32,443 bases of DNA from Synechococcales cyanobacterium PMM_0082 (GTDB taxonomy: Bacteria; Cyanobacteriota; Cyanobacteriia; Pseudanabaenales; Pseudanabaenaceae), in the NCBI GenBank assembly GCA_949127865.1, contig CASBQR010000006.1, positions 1-32,443 on the forward strand, given 5' to 3'. The translations under genes and the position numbers were made by a program. Numbering within the stretch: position 1 is the stretch's first letter; every line of letters starts with the position of its first letter. Shown here piece by piece: positions 1-7,964 of the stretch. The notes under the pieces are model-generated. The model was given only the letters and a program-made list of their open reading frames with translations, did no database searches and was not told where the DNA came from.

Positions 1-401
1 ACTCTTTCTAAGCTTGCCCAATTAGGACGACGACGTAAACCATCTTCAAAATTCTCAATAATTTCTGCCTTCAAATCCGTCATTACCATTAATAGGGTTT
101 GAGTAAGCTGAATATGTTCTCTAACCCCACTTTGAGAAGTTTCAAGCATGGCGATCGCTAAATTAACTCTAGCTTGGGGATCTTCAGGATTAAGCTTTAC
201 AGATTTTTGAGCAGCTTTTAATGCCAAAGTCGGTTGTTTATTAATTAAATAGAGCCATGATAGGCAAATCCAAGAACTTGCCACCTTGGGAGATTGATCA
301 CATACATCTTTGAATAATGGAATTAATGTCGATGCATCTTCTCCTGCTTTGTATCTTTCTAATCCTAGGGTGAATAATTCTTCTGCGGTTTCTTTAGTCA
401 T
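1..401 (-). CDS. TPR-like protein, N-terminal part
   Basis: The gene runs off the left edge of the window, so only the first 133 or so residues are visible, beginning MTKETAEELFTLGLERYKAG. The start is the ATG at 399-401; no better start lies upstream. The visible part is alpha-helical and reads like tetratricopeptide units: an ELFTLGLERYKAGE stretch, then SWICLSWLYLINKQPTLALKAAQKSVKLNPEDPQARVNLA, the spacing of one helix-turn-helix TPR unit with the usual small residues and the closing NP. The family role would be protein-protein scaffolding in the cytoplasm; there is no signal peptide or membrane segment. The MerA-like gene lies on the same strand, upstream in transcription order with 95 bases between, so the two could share a transcript. 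Specific function unknown. Confidence 0.75.
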   Translation of the reverse strand, partial: MTKETAEELFTLGLERYKAGEDASTLIPLFKDVCDQSPKVASSWICLSWLYLINKQPTLALKAAQKSVKLNPEDPQARVNLAIAMLETSQSGVREHIQLTQTLLMVMTDLKAEIIENFEDGLRRRPNWASLER

Positions 402-496
402 TTTTACATTAATATATCCATCTCTAATAGTCTAGATTTTAATAGCTCCAAATTAATTAGAAATATCCTGAGAATAAATAATTTATTTCCTCAACC

Positions 497-2041
497 TTAA
501 CTAAATTTGGTTAATATTTTAAGAAAAAATTTAGTCCGAGGAGTTAGTAGGGTTTTGCGATAGGTATCAGCCGCTTTTTTGATAGCATCAGCTTGGGTGG
601 GGTAGGAATGAATTATGCCTGATAGTTGATTTAGTCCTTGTTTAGTAGCGATCGCTAAGGTAATTTCACTAATCATTTCTCCAGCATGGCGGGCAACAAT
701 GGTGGCTCCGAGGATGCGATCGCTACCTTTTTGATGCAAGATTTTTACAAATCCCTCTGTTTCTCCGTCCAAGATCGCGCGATCAACTTTAGTAAAGGGA
801 ATTTTAATCTCATTAGTTGCTAATCCTTTAGCTTCGGCATCGGACGCATAGAGACCAACGTGGGCAATTTCTGGATCGGTAAATGTCACCCAAGGCATGA
901 TTAAATCACTGACCTTACTTTTGCCTAAGCCCAAGGGAGAGAAGAGCGTATTTTTAATGACAATACGGGCAGCAGCGTCGGCAGCGTGGGTAAATTTCCA
1001 ATTCAGACATATATCACCTGCCGCATAAATATGAGAATTAGTGGTTTGCAAGTAGTCATTGACACATACGCCTTGGTGCTGATCGTATGCCACACCAGCA
1101 GCTTCAAGATTTAATCCTTCTACATTTGGCGATCGCCCCGCACTTACTAAAATTTCATCAACTTCTAAGTTCCTAATTTCGCCATTGTGCTGAAAGTGAA
1201 TAACTTTACCTGTCTCTAATTTCTCAACTCTCTCTACTGCCGATCCCAAAATTACCTGAACACCATCATGGATTAGGCTATTCTGCACGATTTCCGCCGC
1301 ATCTATATCTTCGCGATCGAGTACATGGGCATTTTTATGAAATAATGTCACTTCACAACCTAGTCTTTGAAATGCCTGTGCTAGTTCGCAACCAATGGGA
1401 CCACCACCAATTACAGCTAAGCGTTTAGGTCGTTCGGTTAAGGAAAATATGGTTTCATTCGTCAAGAATCCAGCTTCTTTAAGTCCAGAGATTTGTGGAT
1501 CAGCAGCCCTTGTTCCTGTGGCAATTACGGCTTTTTTGAAGTTTAAGCGCTCCCCATTTACTGCCACGGCTTTTTCTGATAGAAACTGGGCTTCTCCAAA
1601 AAACACATCAATTCCCAAATTTTGAAAACGTTGTGCCGAATCATTATGACTAATCTCAGCACGCAGTCTTCGCATCCTTGCCATCACTGTGACAAAATCT
1701 ACATCAATAGGTTCATAAGAGCAAATCCCTAAGGATACTGCATTTCGCAGATCGGCAACCATACGAGCGGAACAAATGAGAGATTTTGATGGTACACAAC
1801 CAAAATTAAGGCAATCACCGCCCATGAGATGCTTCTCAATTAGCGCAACTTTTAAGCCTAAGCCCAACCCCGCCGCCCCTGCTGCGACTACTAATCCTGC
1901 TGTGCCTGCCCCAATTACCACTAAGTCATAGAGCTTTGCTGGATTAGGATTTTGCCAATGTTCGGGATGTACCTGATCCAGTAGCGATCGGTTATATGTA
2001 TCTAGGGGCTGAATTAAGGAATGCTCAGGAAAATAGGGCAT
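497..2041 (-). CDS. MerA-like FAD/NAD(P) disulfide oxidoreductase
   Basis: A 514-residue flavoprotein of the pyridine nucleotide-disulfide oxidoreductase class I family. After a 37-residue leader the FAD dinucleotide fold begins (VIGAGTAG, 43-50), then the redox-active pair C77-x4-C82 in GGDCLNFGCVPSKSL. A second fold, VIGGGPIGCELAQAF near 210, binds NAD(P)H, and a further FAD motif (YAAGD) precedes the C-terminal dimerisation domain. Where lipoamide dehydrogenases carry HxHPTxxE, this protein reads HSYPTQAD, so the catalytic His is Tyr. This argues against a lipoamide dehydrogenase and fits the MerA-like branch common in cyanobacteria. The C-terminal vicinal Cys pair of true mercuric reductases is absent and the tail is basic and hydrophobic, so mercury reduction is not shown. 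An in-frame hexamer duplication (GGCTTA twice) adds GL in the first nucleotide fold. Confidence 0.85.
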   Translation of the reverse strand: MPYFPEHSLIQPLDTYNRSLLDQVHPEHWQNPNPAKLYDLVVIGAGTAGLVVAAGAAGLGLGLKVALIEKHLMGGDCLNFGCVPSKSLICSARMVADLRNAVSLGICSYEPIDVDFVTVMARMRRLRAEISHNDSAQRFQNLGIDVFFGEAQFLSEKAVAVNGERLNFKKAVIATGTRAADPQISGLKEAGFLTNETIFSLTERPKRLAVIGGGPIGCELAQAFQRLGCEVTLFHKNAHVLDREDIDAAEIVQNSLIHDGVQVILGSAVERVEKLETGKVIHFQHNGEIRNLEVDEILVSAGRSPNVEGLNLEAAGVAYDQHQGVCVNDYLQTTNSHIYAAGDICLNWKFTHAADAAARIVIKNTLFSPLGLGKSKVSDLIMPWVTFTDPEIAHVGLYASDAEAKGLATNEIKIPFTKVDRAILDGETEGFVKILHQKGSDRILGATIVARHAGEMISEITLAIATKQGLNQLSGIIHSYPTQADAIKKAADTYRKTLLTPRTKFFLKILTKFS

Positions 2042-2170
2042 GGGAATTAATTAAGTAGGTACTACCTTCCCAGTGTAGGATCAAGCCTTAAAAAAGGGTG
2101 CAAAATTGTATAGAGTAGTACAGTTAAAAGAAAAAGGGTTAGATACCCAAGAATGGCAAAGATTATATTA

Positions 2171-2688
2171 GAACTTACGCAAGATCCATAAGAATAGAAG
2201 GGTGCCTGAGTTGCTGAATCAAGTAATCAGAGATTAGCCCCGCCTCGAGTTGATAAATAGTTTTACCAACTTTGATAGCCAAATACTTAAGATGAGTCCA
2301 AACTAACATGGCACAAGCAACATGATCGCTTCTCAATTTCTTACACTTTTGCGGCGGAACGCATCCTGAAAGGAATCGCAAATTATCTCTCCTAACACAA
2401 CTATTTTTGCTAGCCCAATCTCGAATATAAACAAATAATCGCAACGGACGCATCGGTTCGGCATAACGCATTAACTGAAGAACGCAGACAATGACGCTAC
2501 ACTTTGGAGTGAACATCCCGACACCTGTATTATGCACGCTAAACAATAGCTTATCTTCCATTACCTGATCGCACTAGTACAATGCGGCTGAAATCTAGAC
2601 ACTCATTTTAGTCTGTTATAGTCTTACCAGAATAGATTTTTTGAGTAACCTTACTTTAGCCCTGTTGTACTGGTATTGCTGTGAGTTC
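2171..2688 (-). mobile_element. Decayed insertion sequence remnant
   Basis: This fills the gap between the MerA-like gene and the glycosyltransferase gene. The left edge carries GAACTTACGCAA (2171-2182), a sequence resembling terminal repeats of several cyanobacterial IS elements (recalled, not searched). The right edge carries TTGCTGTGAGTTC (2676-2688), which matches its reverse complement TTGCGTAAGTTC except for one inserted base and one substitution. The transposase-like reading frame ends inside the left repeat, as in many compact IS elements. At about 520 bases it is much shorter than an intact IS, so most of the transposase is gone. No clear target-site duplication is visible. The flanking stretches 2042-2170 and 2562-2675 hold no recognisable gene. 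Confidence 0.4.
2175..2561 (-). pseudogene. Transposase C-terminal remnant
   Basis: An open frame of 128 codons whose last 50 or so residues (DHVACAMLVWTHLKYLA, then GKTIYQLEAGLISDYLIQQL) resemble the C-terminus of cyanobacterial DDE transposases, where an RNHIACA-like motif is followed by a helical tail ending in LxxPSxxM. The N-terminal part matches nothing recognisable and lacks DDE motifs. A neighbouring frame just upstream of DHVACA reads FQDAFRRKSVRN before a stop, close to what should precede the motif in an intact protein, so a frameshift around 2340-2370 is likely. The gene cannot make a working transposase. The exact family is uncertain. Confidence 0.55.
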
Positions 2689-2693
2689 TATCT

Positions 2694-3842
2694 TCATAAA
2701 GATAAAAATTCCTGCCAACGTGCATCCACAAAAGCACTAAACTCCTCCCTAAATCTTTCAGGTGCAAATCTCAGGGCATTAGTTCTACATGCGTCAACTG
2801 TAAAGCGATCGCTATATTTCTCAAATTCCCCAACTGCTAGTTTTATACTTTCCACTGACTGCTCCGAAAAAAATACTCCCGTCGGCTGCTCTTGCTCTAA
2901 TCCTTGAATTGTTTCCAAGGCTCCCCCCTTACCAAAGGCAATTACAGGCGTACCACAGGCTTGAGCCTCCACCACCGTAATTCCAAAATCCTCTTCGGCA
3001 GCAAAGACAAAGGCGCGCGATCGCTGCATATATTCCCGTAATACCTGCGGGGGCTGATAGCCAATTAGCGTAATATTTGCGGAATTAGCAGCTAAATTCC
3101 GAATTTTAGGTAAACCCGCCCCATCGCCAATCACAATCAACTTTTTATCAGGCATTTGCAAAAAAGCTTCTACAATTAAATCCACCCGCTTGTAAGGCAC
3201 AAACCTCGCCGCCGTCAGGTAAAAATCATCCTTCACCCCATCCCCAACCTGAAAATCTTGCACATTTACAGGTGGATAAATTACCTTTGCCTCCCGTCGA
3301 TAAACCTTGTAAATTCTACGCGCAATAAACCTAGAATTAGCTACAAAAGCATCAACTCCATTGGCAGTGCGAGTATCCCAAAGCCGAATTTGATGTAAAA
3401 ACCACCGTGCCAGCCAGCTTTTAAACCCCGTTTCTAAATTAGCCTCCCGTAAATACTGATGCTGCAAATCCCACCCATAGCGAATTGGAGAATGAACATA
3501 GCAAATATGCAATTGATTGGGACTGGTTAAAACCCCTTTTGCCACCGCATGGGAACTAGATAATACCAAGTCATAACTAGATAAATCTAACTGCTCAATG
3601 GCGATCGGCATCAACGGTAAATAAGATCGATATTTAGTTTTAGCAAAGGGCAATTTCTGAATAAAAGTCGTTTTAACTGACTTATTTTGAATAAATCCCC
3701 GTAATTCCGATGGCAAAAATTCTACAACTGCGAACAAATTTGCCTGAGGGAAAATCTGTAAAATCTGTTCTACCACACGCTCTGAGCCAGAATAATCAAT
3801 AAACCATTCATGGACTAATGCCACTCGCAGGTTATTTAGCAT
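2694..3842 (-). CDS. GT4-type glycosyltransferase
   Basis: A 382-residue GT-B fold glycosyltransferase, family 4 by motif. The N-terminal acceptor domain begins RVALVHEWFIDYSGSERVVEQI, with the GxxR-like loop for phosphate or acceptor binding. The donor domain starts near 205 (DFYLTAARFVPYKRVDLIVEAF) and contains LIVIGDGAG, followed by the signature E284-x7-E292 in EDFGITVVEAQACGTPV, which contacts the nucleotide-sugar. It probably transfers a sugar to a lipid-linked or polysaccharide acceptor at the cytoplasmic face of the membrane. There is no membrane span. The WbaZ-like start (VHEWF...GSERV) suggests O-antigen or exopolysaccharide assembly, but no other polysaccharide gene is nearby. It lies 57 bases downstream of pdhA on the same strand, with a weak hairpin between them. 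Substrate unknown. Confidence 0.88.
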   Translation of the reverse strand: MLNNLRVALVHEWFIDYSGSERVVEQILQIFPQANLFAVVEFLPSELRGFIQNKSVKTTFIQKLPFAKTKYRSYLPLMPIAIEQLDLSSYDLVLSSSHAVAKGVLTSPNQLHICYVHSPIRYGWDLQHQYLREANLETGFKSWLARWFLHQIRLWDTRTANGVDAFVANSRFIARRIYKVYRREAKVIYPPVNVQDFQVGDGVKDDFYLTAARFVPYKRVDLIVEAFLQMPDKKLIVIGDGAGLPKIRNLAANSANITLIGYQPPQVLREYMQRSRAFVFAAEEDFGITVVEAQACGTPVIAFGKGGALETIQGLEQEQPTGVFFSEQSVESIKLAVGEFEKYSDRFTVDACRTNALRFAPERFREEFSAFVDARWQEFLSL

Positions 3843-3869
3843 TAATTTACTTATTGATCTGAATCAACT

Positions 3870-3895
3870 AAAAGAATTCAGTAACTTCAAGTTAC
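3870..3895 (-). terminator. Possible weak terminator after pdhA
   Basis: GTAACTTCAAGTTAC (3881-3895) is a perfect palindrome around one base and can fold as a 5 to 6 bp hairpin just downstream of the pdhA stop. On the minus strand it is followed by TGAATTCTTTT, a broken rather than clean U-tract. It may attenuate rather than stop transcription into the glycosyltransferase gene. Confidence 0.35.
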
Positions 3896-3899
3896 CTAA

Positions 3900-4913
3900 T
3901 CATTCATCCTCAGCAAATTGGAAGCGATAAAGCTCATCAGGACTAGGCTCTGGAGAAGTTTCCGCAAATTTGACTGAATCTTCGACTAAAGTTTGAATTT
4001 TTTTATCAATAGACTTTAATTCTTGCTCAGTTGCCATATCTAATTCTAATAACTTAGCCGCCAGAATTTTAATCGGGTCACGTCCAAACCACTCATCTTT
4101 TTCTGCTTTAGGTCTAAGCTCATCAGGGTCGGCAAGGGAATGACCTCGGAAGCGATAGGTCATACATTCCATCAAAGTTGGACCCTCTCCAGCTCTAGCA
4201 CGGCGGACAGCCTCTTCTGCTACTTGGCGTACAGCTAAAACATCCATACCATCAACTTCAAAGCCTGGCATACCGAATACAGCCGCCTTTTTATAAATAG
4301 AAATATCAGAGGTGGCTCGAACATGTTGCATCCCGATCGCCCATTTATTATTCTCAACCACAAAAATAATTGGCAAGCTCCATAGGGAAGCCATATTCAG
4401 AGTTTCAAAAAATTGCCCGTTGTTAGTAGCCCCATCGCCAAAGAAACAAGCGGTCACATGATCGGCATTGGGATCATTCATCACTTCCCGCCGATACTTA
4501 CTTTGAAAAGCTGCCCCTGCCGCTACGGGAATCCCTTCAGCCACAAAAGCAAAGCCGCCCAAAAAGTTATGCTTACCAGAAAAGATATGCATAGAGCCAC
4601 CACGCCCTTTGCTGCATCCAGTTGCCTTGCCAAATAGTTCTGCCATGACCTCATTGGCTGGAACCCCTGCACTCAAAGCATGAACGTGATCGCGATAGGT
4701 ACTACATACATAATCATGATCGCGGCGCATTGCTCTGATTACACCCGTCGCCACAGCTTCTTGCCCGTTGTATAGGTGCACAAACCCAAACATTTTTCCC
4801 CGATAGTACATTTCTGCACATTTATCTTCAAACGTCCGACCTAAGACCATGTCTTCGTAGAGCATTAAGCCTTCTTGAGCAGTTATGGAAAGATTTGTAA
4901 GTTCTTGAAGCAT
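3900..4913 (-). CDS. pdhA: Pyruvate dehydrogenase E1 component, alpha subunit
   Basis: The 337-residue alpha subunit of the thiamine-diphosphate E1 enzyme that decarboxylates pyruvate and reductively acetylates the E2 lipoyl domain, feeding acetyl-CoA synthesis. The order of motifs is canonical: [28 protein letters not shown] at 26-53, then [11 protein letters not shown], then the ThDP/Mg motif [12 protein letters not shown] from 159 closing at ENNKWAIG (187-194). The phosphorylation-loop equivalent reads [13 protein letters not shown]. Length matches cyanobacterial and plastid E1 alpha, which lack the mitochondrial presequence. The beta subunit and E2/E3 are not in the window; in many cyanobacteria these genes are scattered. 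The start at 4911-4913 gives [22 protein letters not shown], the usual N-terminus. Confidence 0.96.
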   Translation of the reverse strand: MLQELTNLSITAQEGLMLYEDMVLGRTFEDKCAEMYYRGKMFGFVHLYNGQEAVATGVIRAMRRDHDYVCSTYRDHVHALSAGVPANEVMAELFGKATGCSKGRGGSMHIFSGKHNFLGGFAFVAEGIPVAAGAAFQSKYRREVMNDPNADHVTACFFGDGATNNGQFFETLNMASLWSLPIIFVVENNKWAIGMQHVRATSDISIYKKAAVFGMPGFEVDGMDVLAVRQVAEEAVRRARAGEGPTLMECMTYRFRGHSLADPDELRPKAEKDEWFGRDPIKILAAKLLELDMATEQELKSIDKKIQTLVEDSVKFAETSPEPSPDELYRFQFAEDE

Positions 4914-5037
4914 TGGATCGAGTACGAATTTTGCTGTTGTCTAGTTTAGGGCTATTTTAGAGTTTGAGTTCATGTTGTCCCAAACAATCTTTAGGTTTTG
5001 AATATTTTAATTGCTTTAGTTCGGCATTGACCAAATT

Positions 5038-5460
5038 TTAAGCATATAACGGTAATGCCTCTGACCAGCTAGGAGAATTACCATTAGACCATTGCTCATA
5101 ACCAATTTTTAAAAGGTTCATGATTGGATCGGTCTGATCGGAAATTGGGCAGTAATTTTCTACATCCCGACAACTAATCGCATAAACAGGAATTCCCAGC
5201 TGTTCACCAAGAGTTCGAGCCAAAACTATGCCAATCCGAGTACTGGTAAAACTGCCTACCCCAGAGGCGATCGCTACAAAGACCAAATCAGACCAATTAT
5301 AACCCTGCATAAATTCAGCCAAACAAGTATGAATTTGTACAGATAACTCTCGATCTAACTTCCATTCGCTATGCTTTAGATAGATTAACGGATTGACTTG
5401 AGCGATCGCTAGTTCTAAAACTCCTGTGGTGGTATTCAAAGCTAGAACAAATTGGGGCAT
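5038..5460 (-). CDS. tsaB: Short TsaB-like tRNA t6A protein
   Basis: TsaB dimerises with TsaD and TsaE to make threonylcarbamoyladenosine at position 37 of ANN-decoding tRNAs. The N-terminal ASKHA lobe is clear: VLALNTTTGVLELAI (5-19), the conserved SVQIHTCLAEF helix, and GVGSFTSTRIGIVLARTLGEQL (67-88), matching the family's GPGSFTGLRIG. After PVYAISCRDVE (about 101) it jumps to PIMNLLKIGYEQW and ends SWSEALPLYA, which looks like the C-terminal tail of ordinary cyanobacterial TsaB (tail ending in LPxYG). At 140 residues it is therefore much shorter than the usual 200-230, missing the middle of the second lobe rather than an end. No frameshift is evident. It lies 17 bases downstream of the 63-residue protein gene. 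Annotation as TsaB is likely; activity is uncertain. Confidence 0.8.
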   Translation of the reverse strand: MPQFVLALNTTTGVLELAIAQVNPLIYLKHSEWKLDRELSVQIHTCLAEFMQGYNWSDLVFVAIASGVGSFTSTRIGIVLARTLGEQLGIPVYAISCRDVENYCPISDQTDPIMNLLKIGYEQWSNGNSPSWSEALPLYA

Positions 5461-5477
5461 TAATAATTACCTTAATA

Positions 5478-5669
5478 TTACCTAGTACCGCTTTCCGCAC
5501 CTTCTTCTGTATTTTCAGTCTCATTTTCAGTATCTTCACTTTCACCAAAGCGATTACCGCCAAAGCGTTTGCGACCGAAGCGTCCAATGGGTGTACGTTT
5601 ACGGAATTTACGAGCATAGGCTTGATTACGAAGAGCCTTTTCTTTTTTCTGATTACGGCGTTTAGCCAT
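5478..5669 (-). CDS. Small charged conserved-looking protein (63 aa)
   Basis: A 63-residue protein with two opposite halves. Residues 1-42 are strongly basic (MAKRRNQKKEKALRNQAYAR, then KFRKRTPIGRFGRKRFGG). Residues 43-60 are acidic and unstructured (ESEDTENETENTEEGAE). It resembles short cyanobacterial proteins that begin MAKRRN.KKEKA.RN.AYARKFRKR, recalled as conserved and unnamed. The basic part suggests RNA or ribosome binding; the acidic tail might mask it. It probably forms one transcription unit with tsaB, which starts 17 bases downstream. No cysteines, no membrane segment. The start ATG at 5667-5669 is the only good one. Function unknown. Confidence 0.75.
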   Translation of the reverse strand: MAKRRNQKKEKALRNQAYARKFRKRTPIGRFGRKRFGGNRFGESEDTENETENTEEGAESGTR

Positions 5670-5811
5670 TTTGAACTACTTAACCTTTATAGAACTATTG
5701 TTTGCATCAGGCAAAGATACCATAAATTGCGGTTCTCGATCTAGTGCATAAATATTTTTAAAATGAAATAAATGGGAAGTATTTGTGTCTAGTGATACTT
5801 AAAATCTAAAT

Positions 5812-5839
5812 TTGTGTTAATTTATTAATCAGGTATATT
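5812..5839 (+). promoter_or_regulatory. Candidate thrC promoter
   Basis: TATATT (5834-5839) could serve as the -10 box, with TTGTGT (5812-5817) 16 bases before it as a poor -35 box. A start near 5846 would leave a leader of about 19 nt before the ATG. Only the -10 is convincing. Confidence 0.3.
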
Positions 5840-5864
5840 TAAGGCATATTCAGGGAAATCTACT

Positions 5865-7172
5865 ATGGCACCTATTACTAACTCCCCTACAACTCGTAGC
5901 ATTACGCAAACTTTTAGTCATCTCAAGTGTAAAGAATGCGGAGCCAAGTATGAGCCTATAGCTATGCATGTCTGCGAATTGTGTTTTGGTCCCTTAGAAG
6001 TTGACTATAACTATGAGGCGATCGCTTCTAAGGTCAGTCGTGAAACCATTGCCGCAGGTCCTAATTCTATCTGGCGTTATCGTCATTTTCTACCAGTCCA
6101 AACTGAGAACTATATAGATGTTGGTACTGGCATGACCCCTTTGTTAAAAGCTAATCGCTTGGCACGAAGACTAGGCATCAAGAATCTCTACATCAAAAAT
6201 GATGCAGTTAATATGCCCACTTTAAGCTTTAAGGATCGGGTAGTTTCTGTAGCTTTAAGCCGTGCTCGTGAACTAGGATTTAGTACCGTTGCCTGTGCTA
6301 GTACGGGAAATTTAGCTAACTCTACAGCCGCGATCGCTGCCCATGCTGGTTTAGATTGTTGTGTATTCATTCCCTCGGATTTAGAAGCGGGTAAGGTTCT
6401 AGGTACGGTGATCTATGCGCCGAAAGTATTTGCGGTTAATGGAAATTACGACCAAGTTAACCGTCTTTGCTCAGAAGTTGCTAATACTCACGGTTGGGGC
6501 TTTGTAAACATCAATCTACGTCCTTACTATTCTGAAGGTTCCAAGACCTTGGGCTATGAAGTGGCTGAACAACTTGGTTGGCAGTTACCAGATCACATTG
6601 TGGCACCTTTGGCATCTGGCTCACTATTCACAAAAATCTATAAGGGCTTCCAAGAATTTATCAAGGTGGGCTTAGTCGAAGATAAACCCGTCAGATTTAG
6701 TGGTGCCCAAGCTGATGGCTGTTCTCCTATTGCTGTTGCTTTCCGTGAAGGTCGAGATTTTATAACTCCTGTAAAACCTAAAACCATTGCCAAGAGTATT
6801 GCAATCGGGAATCCTGCGGATGGTGTATATGCCTTGGATATTGCTCGTAAGACCAACGGAAATATTGATTCAGTTAGCGATGCCGAAATTATCGAAGCCA
6901 TGAAGCTATTGGCAGAAACTGAGGGTATTTTTACCGAAACGGCAGGTGGTACGACGATCGCTGTTTTAAAAAAATTGGTAGAAGCAGGAAAAATTGATCC
7001 TGATGAAGTTACGGTCGTTTACATTACAGGGAACGGACTTAAAACCCAAGAAGCCATTCAAGGATATGTAGGTGAACCCCTGCAAATCGAGCCTAAGTTA
7101 GATAGTTTTGAACGGGCTTGGGAACGTTCCATTACCCTTGAACGTTTGGAATGGCAGGAAGTTTCAGTTTAG
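5865..7172 (+). CDS. thrC: Threonine synthase
   Basis: A 435-residue PLP enzyme converting O-phosphohomoserine to threonine. It starts with a zinc-ribbon-like knuckle, C22xxC25 and C37xxC40 (KCKECGAKYE, HVCELC), found in this branch of threonine synthases. The PLP Schiff-base lysine is K123 in TLSFKDR, in the context YIKNDAVNMPTLSFKDRVVS. The phosphate-binding ASTGNLANS follows at 145-153, and the C-terminal glycine loop is ITGNGLKTQEA. Length and motifs match the cyanobacterial enzyme. Cofactor-binding residues look intact. It is monocistronic: divergent from the 63-residue gene and followed by a strong hairpin terminator. No leader peptide or T-box-like structure is evident upstream. Confidence 0.96.
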   Translation: MAPITNSPTTRSITQTFSHLKCKECGAKYEPIAMHVCELCFGPLEVDYNYEAIASKVSRETIAAGPNSIWRYRHFLPVQTENYIDVGTGMTPLLKANRLARRLGIKNLYIKNDAVNMPTLSFKDRVVSVALSRARELGFSTVACASTGNLANSTAAIAAHAGLDCCVFIPSDLEAGKVLGTVIYAPKVFAVNGNYDQVNRLCSEVANTHGWGFVNINLRPYYSEGSKTLGYEVAEQLGWQLPDHIVAPLASGSLFTKIYKGFQEFIKVGLVEDKPVRFSGAQADGCSPIAVAFREGRDFITPVKPKTIAKSIAIGNPADGVYALDIARKTNGNIDSVSDAEIIEAMKLLAETEGIFTETAGGTTIAVLKKLVEAGKIDPDEVTVVYITGNGLKTQEAIQGYVGEPLQIEPKLDSFERAWERSITLERLEWQEVSV

Positions 7173-7204
7173 CGTCAGTTCTAATTCTGTTAAGTCTGGT
7201 TCAT

Positions 7205-7229
7205 AGGTACCCCATCAGGTACCTTTTTT
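7205..7229 (+). terminator. Intrinsic terminator of thrC
   Basis: A perfect 7 bp stem, AGGTACC (7205-7211) and GGTACCT (7218-7224), closes a 6-base loop and runs directly into a T-tract (7224-7229). It lies 33 bases after the thrC stop codon. The arrangement is a textbook intrinsic terminator and separates thrC from the Uma2 gene. Confidence 0.85.
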
Positions 7230-7319
7230 CTATATAACGCAAGAACTAACCTATCTAAACTCAGCCAAGCTAGAGGTATTTTTAGCCCATAATCCTGATT
7301 TGATTGGAGTCTACTAACG

Positions 7320-7964
7320 ATGACCTATAGTTTGCTTGATAAGCCTCAACTTGATCCTACTCAAATAATTGCTTTACCAAATGTTAGTTGGCAGACTTAC
7401 CAGAGCTTAAAGAAGGATATGGGCGATCATCGGGGCATTCGTCTGAGCTATAGCCAAGGACTTTTACGGATTAAAATGCCATCGAAAATCCATGAAATTA
7501 TTAACCGATTGTTGGCTAGATTAGTTGTCACATTAACCGAAGAACTAGGACTAGAGATTGTGGATATGGGATCAGCTACCTTAGATCGGGAAGATTTAGC
7601 CCGTGGCGTAGAGCCAGATACCTGTTTCTATATTCAAAATGCTCAACAATTAGGCGGACTTAATCCCAACATTCCTCCTAACTTGCCACCAGATTTAGTG
7701 ATAGAAGTAGATATTACTAGCCCATCCAATCAGCGCATGGAAATTTATCAAAAGCTTGGTATTCCTGAAGTGTGGCGTTATGCTCCCAATCAAGGCTTAA
7801 GAATTTATCATCTTCGAGCTGAGTACGAAGTAGCTGCCTATAGTCTTGCTTTTCCGATTCTGCCCGTAGCTAAGGTAAACCAAGTTCTGAGCGATCGCCA
7901 AACTAGAACTGAGAATAGCGTGATTTATGATTTTAGGCAGTGGATTAGAGCCGAGGCTGGATAA
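7320..7964 (+). CDS. Uma2 family (DUF820) putative endonuclease
   Basis: A 214-residue member of the Uma2/DUF820 family, which has a PD-(D/E)xK nuclease fold and is greatly expanded in cyanobacteria. Visible hallmarks are RLSYSQGLLRIKMPSKIHEII near 41-61, ARGVEPDTCFYI with D100, PPDLVIEVDITSPS with D125 and E129, and EIYQKLGIPEVWRY (141-154), the equivalent of the family's (K/Y)xxxGVPEYW. The final VIYDFRQWIR is the usual helix. Core acidic residues look intact. Target and biological role are unknown for almost all family members; they are often scattered singly with no partner, as here. The ATG at 7320 follows a poor ribosome site. Confidence 0.88.
   Translation: MTYSLLDKPQLDPTQIIALPNVSWQTYQSLKKDMGDHRGIRLSYSQGLLRIKMPSKIHEIINRLLARLVVTLTEELGLEIVDMGSATLDREDLARGVEPDTCFYIQNAQQLGGLNPNIPPNLPPDLVIEVDITSPSNQRMEIYQKLGIPEVWRYAPNQGLRIYHLRAEYEVAAYSLAFPILPVAKVNQVLSDRQTRTENSVIYDFRQWIRAEAG

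Noticed and set aside
1395-1625. Plus-strand ORF of 76 codons opposite the MerA-like gene
   Set aside because: Antisense shadow of a clear coding frame; its translation is low-complexity and matches no family.
2097-2170. Open stretch LKKGAKLYRVVQLKEKGLDT followed by QEWQRLY and a stop just before the IS left end
   Set aside because: About 26 codons without a start codon; reads like protein but is too short to assign, and could be a chance frame next to the insertion.
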